Position numbers and translations under genes: made by a program. Positions 10,792-22,132 of a stretch of 64,000 nt of DNA are shown piece by piece. How positions within the stretch are numbered: position 1 is the first letter of the stretch; each line of letters opens with the position of its first letter. The notes under the pieces are model-generated. The model did no database searches. It had not been told where the DNA came from and worked only from the letters and a program-made list of their open reading frames with translations. Location: NCBI RefSeq assembly GCF_005860775.1, contig NZ_VCHQ01000010.1, positions 96,058 to 160,057 of the forward strand, in the 5' to 3' direction. This DNA comes from Klebsiella indica (lineage in GTDB: Bacteria; Pseudomonadota; Gammaproteobacteria; Enterobacterales; Enterobacteriaceae).

Positions 10792-11994
10792 CTAGCTGGC
10801 TTTTTTAACTGGCGGCAGATCAAAGGCTTTTCGCAGGGCGCGAACGAACGCTTTATCGTGGCAGATGGTTTTCCCCGGACTGTCAGACAGCTTCGCCACA
10901 GGTTTTCCATTGCACTCCACCAGCTTGATGACGATATTGAGCGGCTTAACCTGCGGGATATCGCAGGTTAAACGGGTCCCGATACCGAAGCTCAGATTCA
11001 CCCGCGAAGAAAAGTGGCGATACAGATCGACCGCCTTCGTCAGATCGAGATTATCGGAAAACACCAGAACCTTGCTTAACGGGTCGATACCCAGTTTTTT
11101 GTAGTGGGCGATAGCCTTCTCGCCCCATTCCACCGGGTCGCCGGAATCGTGGCGCAGCCCCTGATAACGGGTGGCAAATTCCGGGCCAAAATCACGCAGG
11201 AAGGCATCCATTGTAATGCAGTCGGTCAGCGCGATGCCTAACTGATCAGGATACTCTTCCAGCCAGGCGGCGAGAGCCGCGCGCTGACTGCCTGCCAGGC
11301 TCGGACTGATCTGCTGATGCGCCTGGAACCATTCGTGCGCCTGGGTTCCCATTGGCGTCAGATTCAGGCGACGCGCAAGGTCGTAGTTGCTGGTGCCGGT
11401 GAACCACGGCTCCTGCTGGAGGCGTTTTACAATGGTCTGCTGCACGTCACGCGAGAAGCGGCGACGGGTGCCGAAATCCATCAAACGGAAGCGAGACATA
11501 TCTATATCAGCCGTAAGACGGTTGAAATCGGCCAGCTTATGCTCAAGGGTCTCCAGCGCTAGATCAACGTGGATTTCTGGCGAACGATAGTGATGCACCA
11601 GCTCGCTAATCATGGCCAGCAGCGGGACTTCCCACATGATGACTTCGCGCCAGGGGCCGGAAAGGCGAATGTTAAGCTTGCCGTTGTCATTACTGACGGA
11701 TACCTGGCGCGGGTCGTAGCGGAAGTCGCGCAGCCAGTCGAGATAGTCACGCGAAAAGAAGGGCAGGCACGATAGCCAGTGATATTCATCGTCCTGTAGC
11801 TTCAGGTCGTGCATCGTCTCAACCTGGTTGCGAATCGCATCGGCATAGATGCCGAGTAAATCATCCCCACGGCAACGGAACTCCGCCGCAACCTGTACAT
11901 TATGGTAGCGGTGGAAGACAGCCTGTTGCATATGCAGCTTGTAGGCATCCGTATCAAGCAGCGAGTGCAATACAGGAGAAGTGAATTGGGTCAT
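10792..11994 (-). CDS. pncB: Nicotinate phosphoribosyltransferase
   Basis: Joins nicotinate and PRPP (ATP-stimulated) to give nicotinate mononucleotide, in the NAD salvage pathway. The product is 400 residues, as in E. coli. The start [20 protein letters not shown] is chosen because it matches the family start; an in-frame start five codons upstream is possible. Conserved catalytic segments [35 protein letters not shown] and [10 protein letters not shown] are intact. A NadR-type operator lies about 140 bases upstream, consistent with repression when NAD is sufficient. Confidence 0.97.
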   Translation of the reverse strand: MTQFTSPVLHSLLDTDAYKLHMQQAVFHRYHNVQVAAEFRCRGDDLLGIYADAIRNQVETMHDLKLQDDEYHWLSCLPFFSRDYLDWLRDFRYDPRQVSVSNDNGKLNIRLSGPWREVIMWEVPLLAMISELVHHYRSPEIHVDLALETLEHKLADFNRLTADIDMSRFRLMDFGTRRRFSRDVQQTIVKRLQQEPWFTGTSNYDLARRLNLTPMGTQAHEWFQAHQQISPSLAGSQRAALAAWLEEYPDQLGIALTDCITMDAFLRDFGPEFATRYQGLRHDSGDPVEWGEKAIAHYKKLGIDPLSKVLVFSDNLDLTKAVDLYRHFSSRVNLSFGIGTRLTCDIPQVKPLNIVIKLVECNGKPVAKLSDSPGKTICHDKAFVRALRKAFDLPPVKKAS

Positions 11995-12323
11995 GGTGCG
12001 CAGTAGCATCCTCTCACTGGAGCGTTTCCATCAAAACCAAAGCGGTAAAAAAGGAGGCGGAGTATACCTGTATTACCCGACTCTGTCCCGCGGCGACGGT
12101 CGATAGCGACGCTGACGGTCATTTGCGAGGTCTAGTTTAATATATTGAACACGGATAACACCACAAGCTTTGCGTCGGGTCGAGTGCATTTCGTGCCACT
12201 AATGTTATCAGAATGTGGCGATTTTCATGTTTAGCATTGAAAAGATGAAGATTCTGCATAGCGAGAATTGCGCAACAGGAATAGACTGGGTCGACACTTT
12301 ACAGGAGATGCGAAAGGTTTTTT
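11995..12323. promoter_or_regulatory. Divergent pncB/pepN promoter region
   Basis: About 330 bases between divergent pncB and pepN. The NadR-type box lies inside it. The pepN side is AT-rich and ends with a ribosome-binding segment (ACAGGAGATG). I see no gene. Confidence 0.5.
12134..12151 (-). promoter_or_regulatory. NadR-type operator upstream of pncB
   Basis: On the minus strand TGTTCA-ATATAT-TAAACT is a near-match to the NadR box TGTTTA-N6-TAAACA. The site is read directly; repression of pncB by NadR is established in Salmonella and E. coli. Confidence 0.75.
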
Positions 12324-14939
12324 ATGACACAACAGCCCCAAGCCAAATACCGCCACGACTATCGTGCGCCGGAGTATCTGATTAGCGATATCGATTTGAC
12401 CTTTGACCTGGATGCCGCAAAAACCATTGTTACGGCTGAGAGCAAGGTCTCACGCCATGCGGCTACGTCTGATGTGCCATTGCGTCTTGATGGCGAAGAC
12501 CTGACGTTAATTTCTCTGCGGATTGATGGTCAAGCGTGGAGTGACTATAAAGAAGAAAATAACCATCTGGTCATTAGCGGATTGCCGGAACATTTCACTC
12601 TGACTATTGTTAATGAGATTAGCCCGGCGGCCAATACCGCGTTGGAAGGGCTGTATCAGTCAGGCGAAGCGCTGTGTACGCAGTGTGAAGCGGAAGGTTT
12701 CCGCCATATTACCTGGTATCTGGACCGCCCGGATGTTCTGGCGCGCTTCACCACTAAAATCATTGCCGATAAAGCCAAATATCCGTTCCTGCTCTCTAAT
12801 GGCAACCGTGTGGCGCAGGGGGAACTGGAGGGGGGCCGCCACTGGATCCAGTGGCAGGATCCGTTCCCTAAACCGTGCTATCTGTTTGCGCTGGTGGCCG
12901 GTGATTTCGACGTCCTGCGCGACACATTCATCACTCGCTCAGGGCGTGAAGTGGCGCTGGAGCTGTACGTTGACCGCGGCAACCTTGACCGTGCGCCGTG
13001 GGCAATGACCTCGCTGCAAAATTCGATGAAGTGGGACGAAACGCGCTTTGGTCTCGAATATGATCTCGACATCTATATGATCGTCGCCGTTGACTTCTTC
13101 AACATGGGGGCGATGGAGAATAAAGGCCTTAACGTCTTTAACTCTAAATATGTACTGGCGCGTACCGATACCGCAACCGATAAAGACTACCTTGATATCG
13201 AGCGCGTTATTGGACATGAATATTTTCATAACTGGACAGGTAACCGCGTCACCTGCCGCGACTGGTTCCAGCTCAGCCTGAAAGAAGGTCTGACCGTTTT
13301 CCGCGATCAGGAATTTAGTTCCGATCTCGGCTCACGGGCGGTCAACCGCATCAACAATGTGCGTACTATGCGCGGCCTGCAGTTCGCCGAAGACGCCAGC
13401 CCGATGGCGCATCCGATTCGCCCGGAGAAGGTCATCGAAATGAACAACTTCTACACCCTGACGGTGTATGAGAAGGGGGCGGAAGTGATCCGTATGTTGC
13501 ATACCCTGCTGGGAGAAGAGAATTTCCAGAAAGGGATGCAGCTCTATTTTGAACGCCACGACGGTAGCGCCGCCACCTGCGACGATTTTGTCCAGGCGAT
13601 GGAGGATGCCTCTAACGTCGACCTGTCCCACTTCCGTCGCTGGTACAGCCAGTCCGGTACGCCGATTGTCACCGTGCATGACGACTATAACCCGGAAACG
13701 GAACAGTACACGCTGACCATCAGCCAGCGTACTTTGCCGACTGCGGAACAGCCGGAGAAGTTGCCGCTGCACATCCCGTTCGATATTGAGCTGTACGATA
13801 ACGAAGGCAACGTGATTCCGTTGCAGAAGGGCGGTCATCCGGTGCATCAGGTGCTGAATGTGACCCAGGCGGAGCAGACCTTTGTTTTTGACAATGTCTA
13901 CTTCCAGCCGGTACCGGCGTTGCTTTGCGAATTCTCCGCGCCGGTGAAACTGGAATATAAGTGGAGCGATCAGCAACTCACCTTCCTGATGCGTCACGCC
14001 CGTAACGATTTTTCTCGCTGGGATGCGGCGCAGAGCCTGCTGGCGACCTACATCAAGCTCAACGTCAACCGTCACCAGCAGGGACAACCGCTGTCGCTGC
14101 CGATCCATGTTGCCGATGCGTTCCGCGCAATACTGCTGGATGAGACGATTGATCCGGCACTGGCAGCCGAGATCCTGACTCTGCCTTCAGCCAATGAAAT
14201 CGCGGAACTGTTCGAGATTATCGATCCGATCGCTATCGCCGCAGTACGTGACGCGCTCACTCGTACACTGGCGAACGAACTGGCCGACGAGTTCCTGGTG
14301 GTGTACAACGCCAACAAACTTGCCAGCTATCGCGTGGAACATGCCGACATCGGTAAGCGTTCTCTACGTAACACCTGCCTGCGCTATCTGGCATTTGGTG
14401 ATGCGGAACTGGCGGATAAACTGGTGCGCGCACAATATCATCATGCTGATAATATGACAGATGCGCTGGTGGCGTTGGGGGCTGCCGTGGCGGCACAACT
14501 GCCGTGTCGTGATGCACTGATGCAGGAATATGACGATAAATGGCATCAGGACGGTCTGGTCATGGATAAATGGTTTATCCTGCAGTCCACCAGCCCGGCA
14601 GAGAATGTGCTGGAGGTGGTACGCGGTTTGCTGAATCATCGATCGTTCAGCATGAGTAACCCGAACCGTGTCCGTTCCCTGATTGGCGCTTTTGCCAGCA
14701 GTAACCCGTCGGCATTCCATGCTGAAGACGGTAGCGGTTATCAGTTCCTGGTGGAGATGCTGACCGAACTGAACAGCCGTAACCCGCAGGTCGCTTCGCG
14801 TCTGATTGAGCCGCTGATTCGTCTGAAACGCTATGATGAGAAGCGGCAGGCGCTGATGCGTGCGGCGCTGGAGCAACTGAAGGGGCTGGAGAATCTCTCC
14901 GGCGATCTGTTCGAGAAAATCAGTAAAGCGCTGGCGTAA
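12324..14939 (+). CDS. pepN: Aminopeptidase N
   Basis: A broad-specificity cytoplasmic zinc aminopeptidase of family M1 that finishes protein turnover by removing N-terminal residues. It is 871 residues (E. coli 870). The exopeptidase motif GAMEN is in FNMGAMENKGLNVFN, and the zinc motif HExxH-18-E is in HEYFHNWTGNRVTCRDW with the second Glu in LKEGLTVF. The C-terminal half is the helical DUF3458-type domain. Single gene, divergent from pncB. Confidence 0.98.
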   Translation: MTQQPQAKYRHDYRAPEYLISDIDLTFDLDAAKTIVTAESKVSRHAATSDVPLRLDGEDLTLISLRIDGQAWSDYKEENNHLVISGLPEHFTLTIVNEISPAANTALEGLYQSGEALCTQCEAEGFRHITWYLDRPDVLARFTTKIIADKAKYPFLLSNGNRVAQGELEGGRHWIQWQDPFPKPCYLFALVAGDFDVLRDTFITRSGREVALELYVDRGNLDRAPWAMTSLQNSMKWDETRFGLEYDLDIYMIVAVDFFNMGAMENKGLNVFNSKYVLARTDTATDKDYLDIERVIGHEYFHNWTGNRVTCRDWFQLSLKEGLTVFRDQEFSSDLGSRAVNRINNVRTMRGLQFAEDASPMAHPIRPEKVIEMNNFYTLTVYEKGAEVIRMLHTLLGEENFQKGMQLYFERHDGSAATCDDFVQAMEDASNVDLSHFRRWYSQSGTPIVTVHDDYNPETEQYTLTISQRTLPTAEQPEKLPLHIPFDIELYDNEGNVIPLQKGGHPVHQVLNVTQAEQTFVFDNVYFQPVPALLCEFSAPVKLEYKWSDQQLTFLMRHARNDFSRWDAAQSLLATYIKLNVNRHQQGQPLSLPIHVADAFRAILLDETIDPALAAEILTLPSANEIAELFEIIDPIAIAAVRDALTRTLANELADEFLVVYNANKLASYRVEHADIGKRSLRNTCLRYLAFGDAELADKLVRAQYHHADNMTDALVALGAAVAAQLPCRDALMQEYDDKWHQDGLVMDKWFILQSTSPAENVLEVVRGLLNHRSFSMSNPNRVRSLIGAFASSNPSAFHAEDGSGYQFLVEMLTELNSRNPQVASRLIEPLIRLKRYDEKRQALMRAALEQLKGLENLSGDLFEKISKALA

Positions 14940-14952
14940 GGCTGGGGTAATT

Positions 14953-14983
14953 CCCGGATAAGGCGTCACTGGCCTTATCCGGG
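14953..14983. repeat. REP-like palindrome after pepN
   Basis: CCCGGATAAGGC (14953-14964) and GCCTTATCCGGG (14972-14983) form a perfect 12-bp stem with a 7-base loop. The half GCCTTATCCGG matches the E. coli REP consensus. It may also protect or end the pepN transcript. Confidence 0.7.
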
Positions 14984-15058
14984 CGGTTAAACGGTAATTC
15001 CGTCAGTGTCGCGCCAGCAGCGCCTGAGTGCGTTTTGCTGGTGTCACACGAGTGGTAA

Positions 15059-15074
15059 AAGTAAACGTTTGCGT
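15059..15074 (+). promoter_or_regulatory. PurR-type box upstream of pyrD
   Basis: AAGTAAACGTTTGCGT matches the 16-bp PurR consensus ACGCAAACGTTTGCGT at 14 positions. PurR control of pyrD is known in E. coli; use here is inferred. Confidence 0.65.
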
Positions 15075-15137
15075 CAGACCGGTGATTTTTTGTCACAGGT
15101 CAATTCCCTTTCCGCGATGGATAGCACATAATACGCC

Positions 15138-15155
15138 CCCGGTTTGCACACCGGG
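15138..15155 (+). promoter_or_regulatory. pyrD leader hairpin (CTP-dependent start-site switching)
   Basis: CCCGGT (15138-15143) pairs with ACCGGG (15150-15155) just before the ribosome-binding site CAGGAG. In E. coli and Salmonella, high CTP shifts transcription to start at the C-run, producing this hairpin and blocking translation. The arrangement GCCCCCGG and hairpin are conserved here. Confidence 0.7.
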
Positions 15156-15170
15156 AATCCAGGAGAGTTC

Positions 15171-16181
15171 ATGTACTACCCCTTCGTTCGTAAAGCCCTT
15201 TTTCAGCTCGATCCTGAGCGCGCTCATGAAGTGACCTTTCAACAATTACGCCGTATTACGGGAACCCCACTGGAAATGTTGGTGCGGCAAAAAGTGCCTG
15301 CAAAGCCGGTGACCTGTATGGGACTCAAATTTAAGAACCCGCTGGGTCTGGCTGCCGGGCTGGATAAAAATGGCGAGTGTATTGATGCGCTCGGAGCAAT
15401 GGGTTTTGGTTCAATCGAAATTGGTACCGTGACGCCGCGCCCGCAGCCGGGTAACGATAAGCCAAGGATCTTCCGTCTGGTCGATGCCGAAGGTTTGATC
15501 AACCGCATGGGCTTTAATAACCACGGGGTTGATAACCTGGTTGAGAACGTAAAAAAGGCGCATTTTGATGGCGTTCTGGGAATTAATATCGGTAAAAATA
15601 AAGATACCCCGGTTGAGCAAGGCAAAGATGATTATCTGATATGTATGGAAAAAATCTATGCTTACGCCGGATATATTGCCATTAATATCTCCTCGCCGAA
15701 TACGCCAGGCCTGCGCACTTTACAATACGGCGATGCGCTGGATGATTTGCTTTCGGCGATTAAAAATAAGCAATGTGAGCTGCAGGAGAAGCATCAGAAA
15801 TATGTCCCGGTGGCGGTAAAGATCGCGCCGGATCTTTCCACCGAAGAATTGATCCAGGTTGCCGACAGTTTAGTCCGGCATAATATTGATGGTGTGATTG
15901 CCACCAATACCACATTGGATCGATCGCTGGTTCAGGGTATGAAACATTGCGATGAAACCGGTGGACTTAGTGGACGTCCTTTGCAATTGAAGAGTACCGA
16001 AATTATTCGCCTGCTGTCTGCGGAATTAAATGGCCGCCTGCCAATTATTGGCGTTGGTGGTATTGATTCAGTGATTGCGGCACGGGAAAAGATAGCTGCT
16101 GGCGCGACGCTGCTGCAGATTTATTCCGGATTCATTTTTAAAGGCCCGCCGCTGATTAAAGAAATTGTTACTCATATCTAA
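15171..16181 (+). CDS. pyrD: Dihydroorotate dehydrogenase (quinone), class 2
   Basis: A membrane-associated FMN enzyme that oxidises dihydroorotate to orotate with quinone, the fourth step of pyrimidine synthesis. It is 336 residues, as in E. coli. The start [20 protein letters not shown] follows CAGGAGAGTTC; an upstream in-frame ATG would put the leader hairpin inside the gene. The FMN-barrel motifs [35 protein letters not shown] (with the catalytic Ser) and GVGGIDS are intact. The N-terminal amphipathic helices typical of class 2 are present. Confidence 0.98.
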   Translation: MYYPFVRKALFQLDPERAHEVTFQQLRRITGTPLEMLVRQKVPAKPVTCMGLKFKNPLGLAAGLDKNGECIDALGAMGFGSIEIGTVTPRPQPGNDKPRIFRLVDAEGLINRMGFNNHGVDNLVENVKKAHFDGVLGINIGKNKDTPVEQGKDDYLICMEKIYAYAGYIAINISSPNTPGLRTLQYGDALDDLLSAIKNKQCELQEKHQKYVPVAVKIAPDLSTEELIQVADSLVRHNIDGVIATNTTLDRSLVQGMKHCDETGGLSGRPLQLKSTEIIRLLSAELNGRLPIIGVGGIDSVIAAREKIAAGATLLQIYSGFIFKGPPLIKEIVTHI

Positions 16182-16349
16182 TCTTTTCTTCTACTGATAC
16201 TTCACCAGGGCTTTATTTATAGCCCTGGTTGTTTTATATTCTTTCATTGTTGCTTATTTAAACATTTTAGTCTTTTCTTAATTTTGGGAATATTCTGTAG
16301 CAATTTACATGTTATTCGCGATGGAAGTGAAAGAGGACGGGGGGGATAA

Positions 16350-16892
16350 ATGCGGATTAAACCTGACGATAACTGGCGTTGGTATTACGACGAAGAACAT
16401 GACCGCATGATGCTTGACCTGGCTAATGGTATGTTATTCAGGTCGCGCTTCCCGCGCCGAATGTTGACGCCTGACGCTTTTGTCCCTTGCGGATTTTGCG
16501 TGGATGATGCCGCACTCTATTTTTCATTTGAAGAGAAATGTCGCGACTTTGAATTATCCAAAGAACAGCGCGCTGAATTAGTCCTTAATGCGCTGGTCGC
16601 CGTTCGCTTTCTTAAACCGCAAATGCCGAAAAGCTGGCATTTCACAACTCACGCAGAGAGCTGGCAGCCCGCTACCGGTGATGCGGCCAGCGCCTGGCTG
16701 AGCGATACCGGTCAGCAGGTCAATCTGCTGGTCGTTGAGCCCGGCGAGAACGCGGCGCTGTGCCTGTTAGCACAGCCGGGTCTGACGCTTGCCGGGCGAG
16801 TCATGCAGCTCGGCGATGTAATTAAAATTATGAACGACCGTCTGCTACCGGCGCCCGGAGGCGTGAGCTACAGCCTGGGACAAGCGGTTTAA
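16350..16892 (+). CDS. zapC: Cell division protein ZapC
   Basis: A cytoplasmic FtsZ-associated protein that promotes lateral bundling of FtsZ filaments at midcell. It is 180 residues, the family length, starting [20 protein letters not shown] after a GGGGGG-type ribosome site. Found only in enterobacteria and close relatives. Its last four bases overlap the 3' end of the convergent ycbX. Confidence 0.93.
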   Translation: MRIKPDDNWRWYYDEEHDRMMLDLANGMLFRSRFPRRMLTPDAFVPCGFCVDDAALYFSFEEKCRDFELSKEQRAELVLNALVAVRFLKPQMPKSWHFTTHAESWQPATGDAASAWLSDTGQQVNLLVVEPGENAALCLLAQPGLTLAGRVMQLGDVIKIMNDRLLPAPGGVSYSLGQAV

Positions 16893-17998
16893 GGCGCCAG
16901 CCGCAGGGCAGTTTTCGGCACGCAACTGCAGCACAGAATCGTACCATCAGCGGCCACTGCGTTTTTCTTCAGCGCGCTGACTTCGCCTTCTTCCAGCCGA
17001 ATACGACAGCTACCGCAAATTCCCGCGCGGCAGGAGTAAGGAATGCGAATACCCTGTTGTTCCAGTTGCTCAAGCAAGATTTGCTGATTATTACCGGTGA
17101 AACTCAGCCCCTGCCATGCAATCGCCACCGTTGCGCTCTGTTGGGCTTTGGGCGTCAATAGGTTATCGCTATCGCCCGCACCGTAAGCTTTAGCCGGGCC
17201 GTGAACCAGCACCTCTAACTCATCACCAACCCGCACCACACCACTATTACGCGCGATCAGGTTCTGACCAAAATCGACATCACCGCTATCCAGCGCCGTG
17301 CGAAACCCTTGTAGCGTAGTTAACGGTTCGCCTGAAGGATGCTTTTGCCCACGCTCCGGGCTGACGGTCGTAAACACGCAGCGGCTGCACGGTTTGGCGA
17401 CATCAAAAACAACCTCGCCGATACGGACCACTTTCCAGCTATCTTCTTCCCAGGCTGTTGCACCGGTGACCAGCAGATTCGGGCGAAATTGTTCTATGCT
17501 TACGCTGGCCGGACAACGGTTTTGCAGGTCGCGCAGCGAGGCTTCATTGGCCAGAAGGTAGGGAAAACCGTCTGCGAAGGAGAGGGGGACGGCGTCATGG
17601 TGCTTCACCCGACGGCTTAGCTGCGGCCCCAGCCAGCGAAGCTGGACGCTGCGGTTAAAGAAACCGCTTAGCCATTGATTAATCGGGGATGGCGCAATCA
17701 GGGCGGTAAAGTGGTTGCCCCAGACTTCAGTTGCTTCCTGTTGCGGAGCAAAGTCACTGAAGCGAACCAGTGCGCTGCTGCCGTCTGGCGCGGTCAGGTG
17801 AAGACCATCATGGCGCAGCGCGGGGGTAAACCTGACCATTTGCGGGAACTGACGGGCAGTAATGAAGGTGCCATCGGTTTCCGTCACCATAAATATGCGA
17901 TCAAAAGCCAGCCCACTGATATCAGCATAAGCGTGGCTGAGGCCAAGTCCTCGCATTGATTTAACAGGATGAATAAAAAGTCGCGAAAGCGTTACCAT
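16889..17998 (-). CDS. ycbX: MOSC domain/2Fe-2S protein YcbX
   Basis: YcbX detoxifies N-hydroxylated base analogues such as 6-hydroxylaminopurine in a molybdenum-cofactor-dependent way. It is 369 residues: an N-terminal MOSC beta-barrel ([14 protein letters not shown]), the MOSC core with [14 protein letters not shown], and a C-terminal plant-type ferredoxin domain with cysteines in CRAGICGSC and a later CCSC. The start MVTLSRL is chosen for the family length; 17 extra codons are open upstream. Divergent from rlmL. Confidence 0.95.
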   Translation of the reverse strand: MVTLSRLFIHPVKSMRGLGLSHAYADISGLAFDRIFMVTETDGTFITARQFPQMVRFTPALRHDGLHLTAPDGSSALVRFSDFAPQQEATEVWGNHFTALIAPSPINQWLSGFFNRSVQLRWLGPQLSRRVKHHDAVPLSFADGFPYLLANEASLRDLQNRCPASVSIEQFRPNLLVTGATAWEEDSWKVVRIGEVVFDVAKPCSRCVFTTVSPERGQKHPSGEPLTTLQGFRTALDSGDVDFGQNLIARNSGVVRVGDELEVLVHGPAKAYGAGDSDNLLTPKAQQSATVAIAWQGLSFTGNNQQILLEQLEQQGIRIPYSCRAGICGSCRIRLEEGEVSALKKNAVAADGTILCCSCVPKTALRLAP

Positions 17999-18096
17999 AC
18001 TCTGCCCCAGGCTGTAAAAATAAGCCTTTAACTTTATGACATAGGGCACATATTGGCTATAATGCGCACCAATTTTCTTTTAGTAAAAGTGACGAT

Positions 18097-20202
18097 ATGA
18101 ATTCTCTGTTTGCCAGTACGGCTCGTGGGCTGGAAGAGCTGTTAAAATCTGAACTGGAAGGCCTTGGTGCGGTGGCGTGTCAGGTGGTCCAGGGCGGGGT
18201 CCATTTTCAGGGGGATACACGCTTGCTGTATCAAAGCCTGATGTGGAGTCGGCTGGCTTCACGGATTATGTTGCCGCTGAGCCAGTGTAATGTATACAGC
18301 GATCTGGATCTTTACCTTGGTGTCCAGGCGATACCCTGGACGGAGATGTTCAACCCCGGGGCAACGTTTGCCGTGCATTTTAGTGGGCTGAACGACGAAA
18401 TCCGCAACAGCCAGTATGGCGCGCTAAAGGTAAAAGATGCGATCGTCGATAGTTTCACGCGTAAAAATCTTCCGCGGCCCAATGTCGATCGCGATAATCC
18501 CGACCTCCGCATTAACGTCTGGCTGAATAAAGAAACGGCCCATATTTCACTGGATCTTAGCGGTGAGGGCCTGCACCTGCGTGGTTACCGGGATGGTACC
18601 GGAATGGCGCCGATCAAAGAAAACCTTGCCGCGGCGATTGTAATGCGTTCCGGCTGGGCTGCGGGTACGCCGCTGCTCGATCCGATGTGCGGCTCCGGTA
18701 CTTTACTGATCGAAGCTGCGATGCTGGCGACCGATCGGGCGCCAGGTTTGCATCGTCGTCATTGGGGCTTCGGCGGCTGGGCGCAGCACGATGAGGTTAT
18801 CTGGAAAGAGGTGAAAGCCGACGCGCAAACTCGCGCCCGTCAGGGTCTTGCGGGGTATGCGTCGCGCTTTTACGGGTCTGATGTCGACGCGCGGGTTATC
18901 GAACGTGCGCAGCGTAACGCCCGCCGTGCTGGTATTGGTGAACTGATTACCTTTGACGTTAAAGATGTCGCTCAACTGAGCAATCCTTTGCCGAAAGGTC
19001 CATACGGTACTGTGATCAGCAACCCGCCGTATGGCGAGCGTCTGGAGAGTGAACCGGCGCTGATTGCTCTGCATGGCCTGCTGGGCCGGACGATGAAAAA
19101 TCAGTTTGGCGGCTGGAATCTGTCGCTGTTCAGCGCCTCGCCGGATCTGCTGAGTTGTCTGCAATTACGGGCGGATAAACAGTTTAAAGCGAAGAACGGC
19201 CCGCTGGACTGCGTGCAGAAAAACTATCACCTTGCAGAAAATGAAGGTGGAAAAACGACGATGATGGCGGAAGATTTCGCTAACCGTCTGCGTAAGAATC
19301 TGAAAAAATTTGAAAAATGGGCGCGTCAGGAAGGGATTGAATGCTATCGCCTGTATGATGCCGATCTGCCGGAATATAACGTGGCTATCGACCGTTATGG
19401 TGACTGGGTGGTGGTGCAAGAGTATGCGCCGCCGAAAACCGTAGATGCGCATAAAGCGCGTCAGCGCCTGTTTGATATCATCGCCGCCACTATTGCTGTG
19501 CTGGGTATTGCGCCGAATAAGCTGGTGCTGAAAACCCGCGAACGACAGAAAGGGAAAAACCAGTATCAGAAAATGGCTGAGAAGGGAGAATTCATTACGG
19601 TCCGGGAGTATGACGCCCGCCTGTGGGTGAACCTGACAGACTATCTGGATACCGGACTGTTTCTCGATCACCGCATTGCCCGTCGTACACTGGGACAGAT
19701 GAGTAAAGGCAAAGACTTCCTCAATCTTTTCTCCTACACCGGCAGCGCCAGCGTTCACGCGGGTCTTGGCGGCGCACGTTCCACGACCACGGTTGATATG
19801 TCACGCACTTACCTTGAGTGGGCTGAGCGCAATCTGCGGCTTAACGGTTTAACCGGACGCGCGCATCGTTTGATGCAGGCTGATGTGCTGGGCTGGCTGC
19901 GGGAGACGACCGAGCAGTTTGATCTGATTTTTATCGATCCACCGACTTTTTCCAACTCCAAACGTATGGACGACGCGTTTGATGTGCAACGGGATCATTT
20001 GCGTCTGATGACCGATTTAAAACGTCTGCTGCGTAAAGGCGGCACGATTATGTTCTCGAATAACAAACGCGGTTTCCGTATGGATCATAACGGGCTGGCG
20101 CAACTGGGCCTGAAGGCGCAGGAGATCACGCAAAAAACCCTGTCTCTGGATTTTGCCCGCAATCGTCAGATCCACAACTGCTGGCTGATTACCGCAGCCT
20201 GA
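18097..20202 (+). CDS. rlmL: Bifunctional 23S rRNA methyltransferase RlmKL
   Basis: Methylates G2445 (N2) with its N-terminal half and G2069 (N7) with its C-terminal half in 23S rRNA. It is 701 residues (E. coli 702): a THUMP domain, a first SAM-dependent domain with [12 protein letters not shown] and catalytic SNPPYGERL, then a second domain with [16 protein letters not shown] and [18 protein letters not shown] at about 18,058 lies upstream of the start. uup follows after 11 bases. Confidence 0.97.
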   Translation: MNSLFASTARGLEELLKSELEGLGAVACQVVQGGVHFQGDTRLLYQSLMWSRLASRIMLPLSQCNVYSDLDLYLGVQAIPWTEMFNPGATFAVHFSGLNDEIRNSQYGALKVKDAIVDSFTRKNLPRPNVDRDNPDLRINVWLNKETAHISLDLSGEGLHLRGYRDGTGMAPIKENLAAAIVMRSGWAAGTPLLDPMCGSGTLLIEAAMLATDRAPGLHRRHWGFGGWAQHDEVIWKEVKADAQTRARQGLAGYASRFYGSDVDARVIERAQRNARRAGIGELITFDVKDVAQLSNPLPKGPYGTVISNPPYGERLESEPALIALHGLLGRTMKNQFGGWNLSLFSASPDLLSCLQLRADKQFKAKNGPLDCVQKNYHLAENEGGKTTMMAEDFANRLRKNLKKFEKWARQEGIECYRLYDADLPEYNVAIDRYGDWVVVQEYAPPKTVDAHKARQRLFDIIAATIAVLGIAPNKLVLKTRERQKGKNQYQKMAEKGEFITVREYDARLWVNLTDYLDTGLFLDHRIARRTLGQMSKGKDFLNLFSYTGSASVHAGLGGARSTTTVDMSRTYLEWAERNLRLNGLTGRAHRLMQADVLGWLRETTEQFDLIFIDPPTFSNSKRMDDAFDVQRDHLRLMTDLKRLLRKGGTIMFSNNKRGFRMDHNGLAQLGLKAQEITQKTLSLDFARNRQIHNCWLITAA

Positions 20203-20213
20203 AGGAATAAATA

Positions 20214-22118
20214 ATGTCATTAATTAGTATGCACGGCGCCTGGCTCTCTTTCAGCGATGCGCCGCTGCTGGATAATGCAGAACTGCATATCGAAGATAAC
20301 GAACGGGTGTGCCTGGTCGGGCGTAACGGCGCGGGCAAATCAACCTTGATGAAGATCCTTAACCGTGAGCAGGGTCTTGATGATGGTCGCATCATCTATG
20401 AACAGGATCTGGTGGTTGCGCGTTTGCAGCAGGATCCGCCGCGTGATGTCACCGGAACCGTTTATGATTTTGTCGCGGAAGGTATTGCCGAACAGGCGGC
20501 CTTGCTCAAAGACTATCACGATGTTTCGCAACTGGTGATGACTGATCCGAGCGACAAAAACCTGAACGAACTGGCGCGTTTGCAAGAGCAACTCGACAAT
20601 TTAGGACTGTGGCAACTGGATAGCCGAATTAATGAGGTGCTGGAGCAGCTAAGCCTGGATCCCAACGCCGAACTCTCCTCGCTTTCCGGCGGCTGGCTGC
20701 GTAAAGCGGCGCTTGGCCGCGCGTTGGTTAGCGGGCCGCGCGTGCTACTGCTTGATGAACCGACCAACCACCTTGATATTGAAACTATCGACTGGCTGGA
20801 AGGGTTCCTGAAGATGTTCAAAGGCACCATTATTTTCATCTCACATGACCGTTCCTTTATTCGCAATATGGCGACGCGGATTGTCGATCTCGATCGCGGT
20901 AAGCTGGTGACTTATCCGGGGAACTACGATCAGTATCTGCTGGATAAAGAAGAAGCGCTGCGCGTAGAAGAGTTACAGAATGCGGAGTTCGATCGCAAAC
21001 TGGCGCAGGAGGAAGTGTGGATCCGTCAGGGGATCAAAGCCCGCCGTACCCGTAATGAAGGCCGTGTGCGCGCCCTTAAAGCGATGCGTCGCGAGCGCAA
21101 CGAACGCCGTGAAGTGATGGGCAGCGCGAAGATGCAGGTCGAAGAGGCGGCGCGTTCGGGCAAAATTGTCTTCGAGCTGGAGAACGTTAACTACCAGGTT
21201 GATGGTAAGGTGCTGGTGAAAGATTTTACCGCTCAGATCCAGCGTGGCGACAAGATTGCGCTGATTGGCCCGAATGGCTGCGGTAAAACCACGCTGCTGA
21301 AGCTGATGCTTGGGCAACTAAAGGCGGATAGCGGGCGGATCCACGTGGGCACGAAGCTGGAAGTCGCCTATTTCGACCAGCACCGCGCGGAGCTTGACCC
21401 GGATAAAACGGTGATGGACAACCTTGCTGAAGGGAAGCAGGAAGTGATGGTGAACGGCAAGCCGCGCCACGTTCTGGGTTACCTGCAGGATTTTATGTTC
21501 CATCCGAAACGCGCGATGACGCCGGTACGGGCGCTCTCCGGCGGTGAACGTAACCGTCTGCTGCTGGCGCGTCTGTTCCTTAAACCCAGCAACCTGTTGA
21601 TTCTCGATGAACCGACAAACGATCTGGATGTTGAAACCCTGGAACTGCTGGAAGAGCTCGTTGATGGTTATCAGGGTACAGTGATGCTGGTTAGCCACGA
21701 CCGTCAGTTTGTTGATAACACCGTCACTGAATGCTGGATCTTCGAGGGCGCCGGGCAAATTGGCCAATATATCGGCGGCTATCATGATGCCCGCGGTCAG
21801 CAAGCGCAGTATCTGGCGCAAAAGCAGCCGGTTGCCAAAAAGGCCGTTGAAGCGCAACCGAAAGCAGAAAGTGTCAAGCGTACCGCTAACAAATTAAGCT
21901 ATAACCTGCAGCGCGAACTGGAGCAGTTGCCGCAAAAGCTGGAAGCGCTGGAAGCCAGTTTGCAGAATTTGCAGGAACAGGTGGCCGATCCTTCTTTCTT
22001 TGGTCAGCCGCATGACCATACGCAACAGGTGCTGACTCAGTTAAGTGACGCGGAGCAGGCGCTGGAAGCCGCCTTCGAACGCTGGGAATACCTCGAAGGT
22101 TTAAAAAACGGCGCATAA
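20214..22118 (+). CDS. uup: ABC-F ATPase Uup
   Basis: A ribosome-associated ABC-F ATPase; E. coli uup mutants show increased precise excision of transposons. It is 634 residues with two nucleotide-binding domains: Walker A GRNGAGKST and GPNGCGKTT, signatures LSGGWLRKAALGRAL and LSGGERNRLLLARL, Walker B LLLDEPTNHLD and LILDEPTNDLD. The inter-domain linker is charged, and the C-terminal ~80 residues form a coiled-coil DNA-binding tail. No membrane segments. Part of a run rlmL-uup-pqiABC. Confidence 0.96.
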   Translation: MSLISMHGAWLSFSDAPLLDNAELHIEDNERVCLVGRNGAGKSTLMKILNREQGLDDGRIIYEQDLVVARLQQDPPRDVTGTVYDFVAEGIAEQAALLKDYHDVSQLVMTDPSDKNLNELARLQEQLDNLGLWQLDSRINEVLEQLSLDPNAELSSLSGGWLRKAALGRALVSGPRVLLLDEPTNHLDIETIDWLEGFLKMFKGTIIFISHDRSFIRNMATRIVDLDRGKLVTYPGNYDQYLLDKEEALRVEELQNAEFDRKLAQEEVWIRQGIKARRTRNEGRVRALKAMRRERNERREVMGSAKMQVEEAARSGKIVFELENVNYQVDGKVLVKDFTAQIQRGDKIALIGPNGCGKTTLLKLMLGQLKADSGRIHVGTKLEVAYFDQHRAELDPDKTVMDNLAEGKQEVMVNGKPRHVLGYLQDFMFHPKRAMTPVRALSGGERNRLLLARLFLKPSNLLILDEPTNDLDVETLELLEELVDGYQGTVMLVSHDRQFVDNTVTECWIFEGAGQIGQYIGGYHDARGQQAQYLAQKQPVAKKAVEAQPKAESVKRTANKLSYNLQRELEQLPQKLEALEASLQNLQEQVADPSFFGQPHDHTQQVLTQLSDAEQALEAAFERWEYLEGLKNGA

Positions 22119-22132
22119 GCAGAGGAGTTTTC

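Noticed and set aside
10582..10971. 129-codon plus-strand frame near the 3' end of pncB
   Set aside because: Half of it is antisense to pncB; no recognisable domain or start signal.
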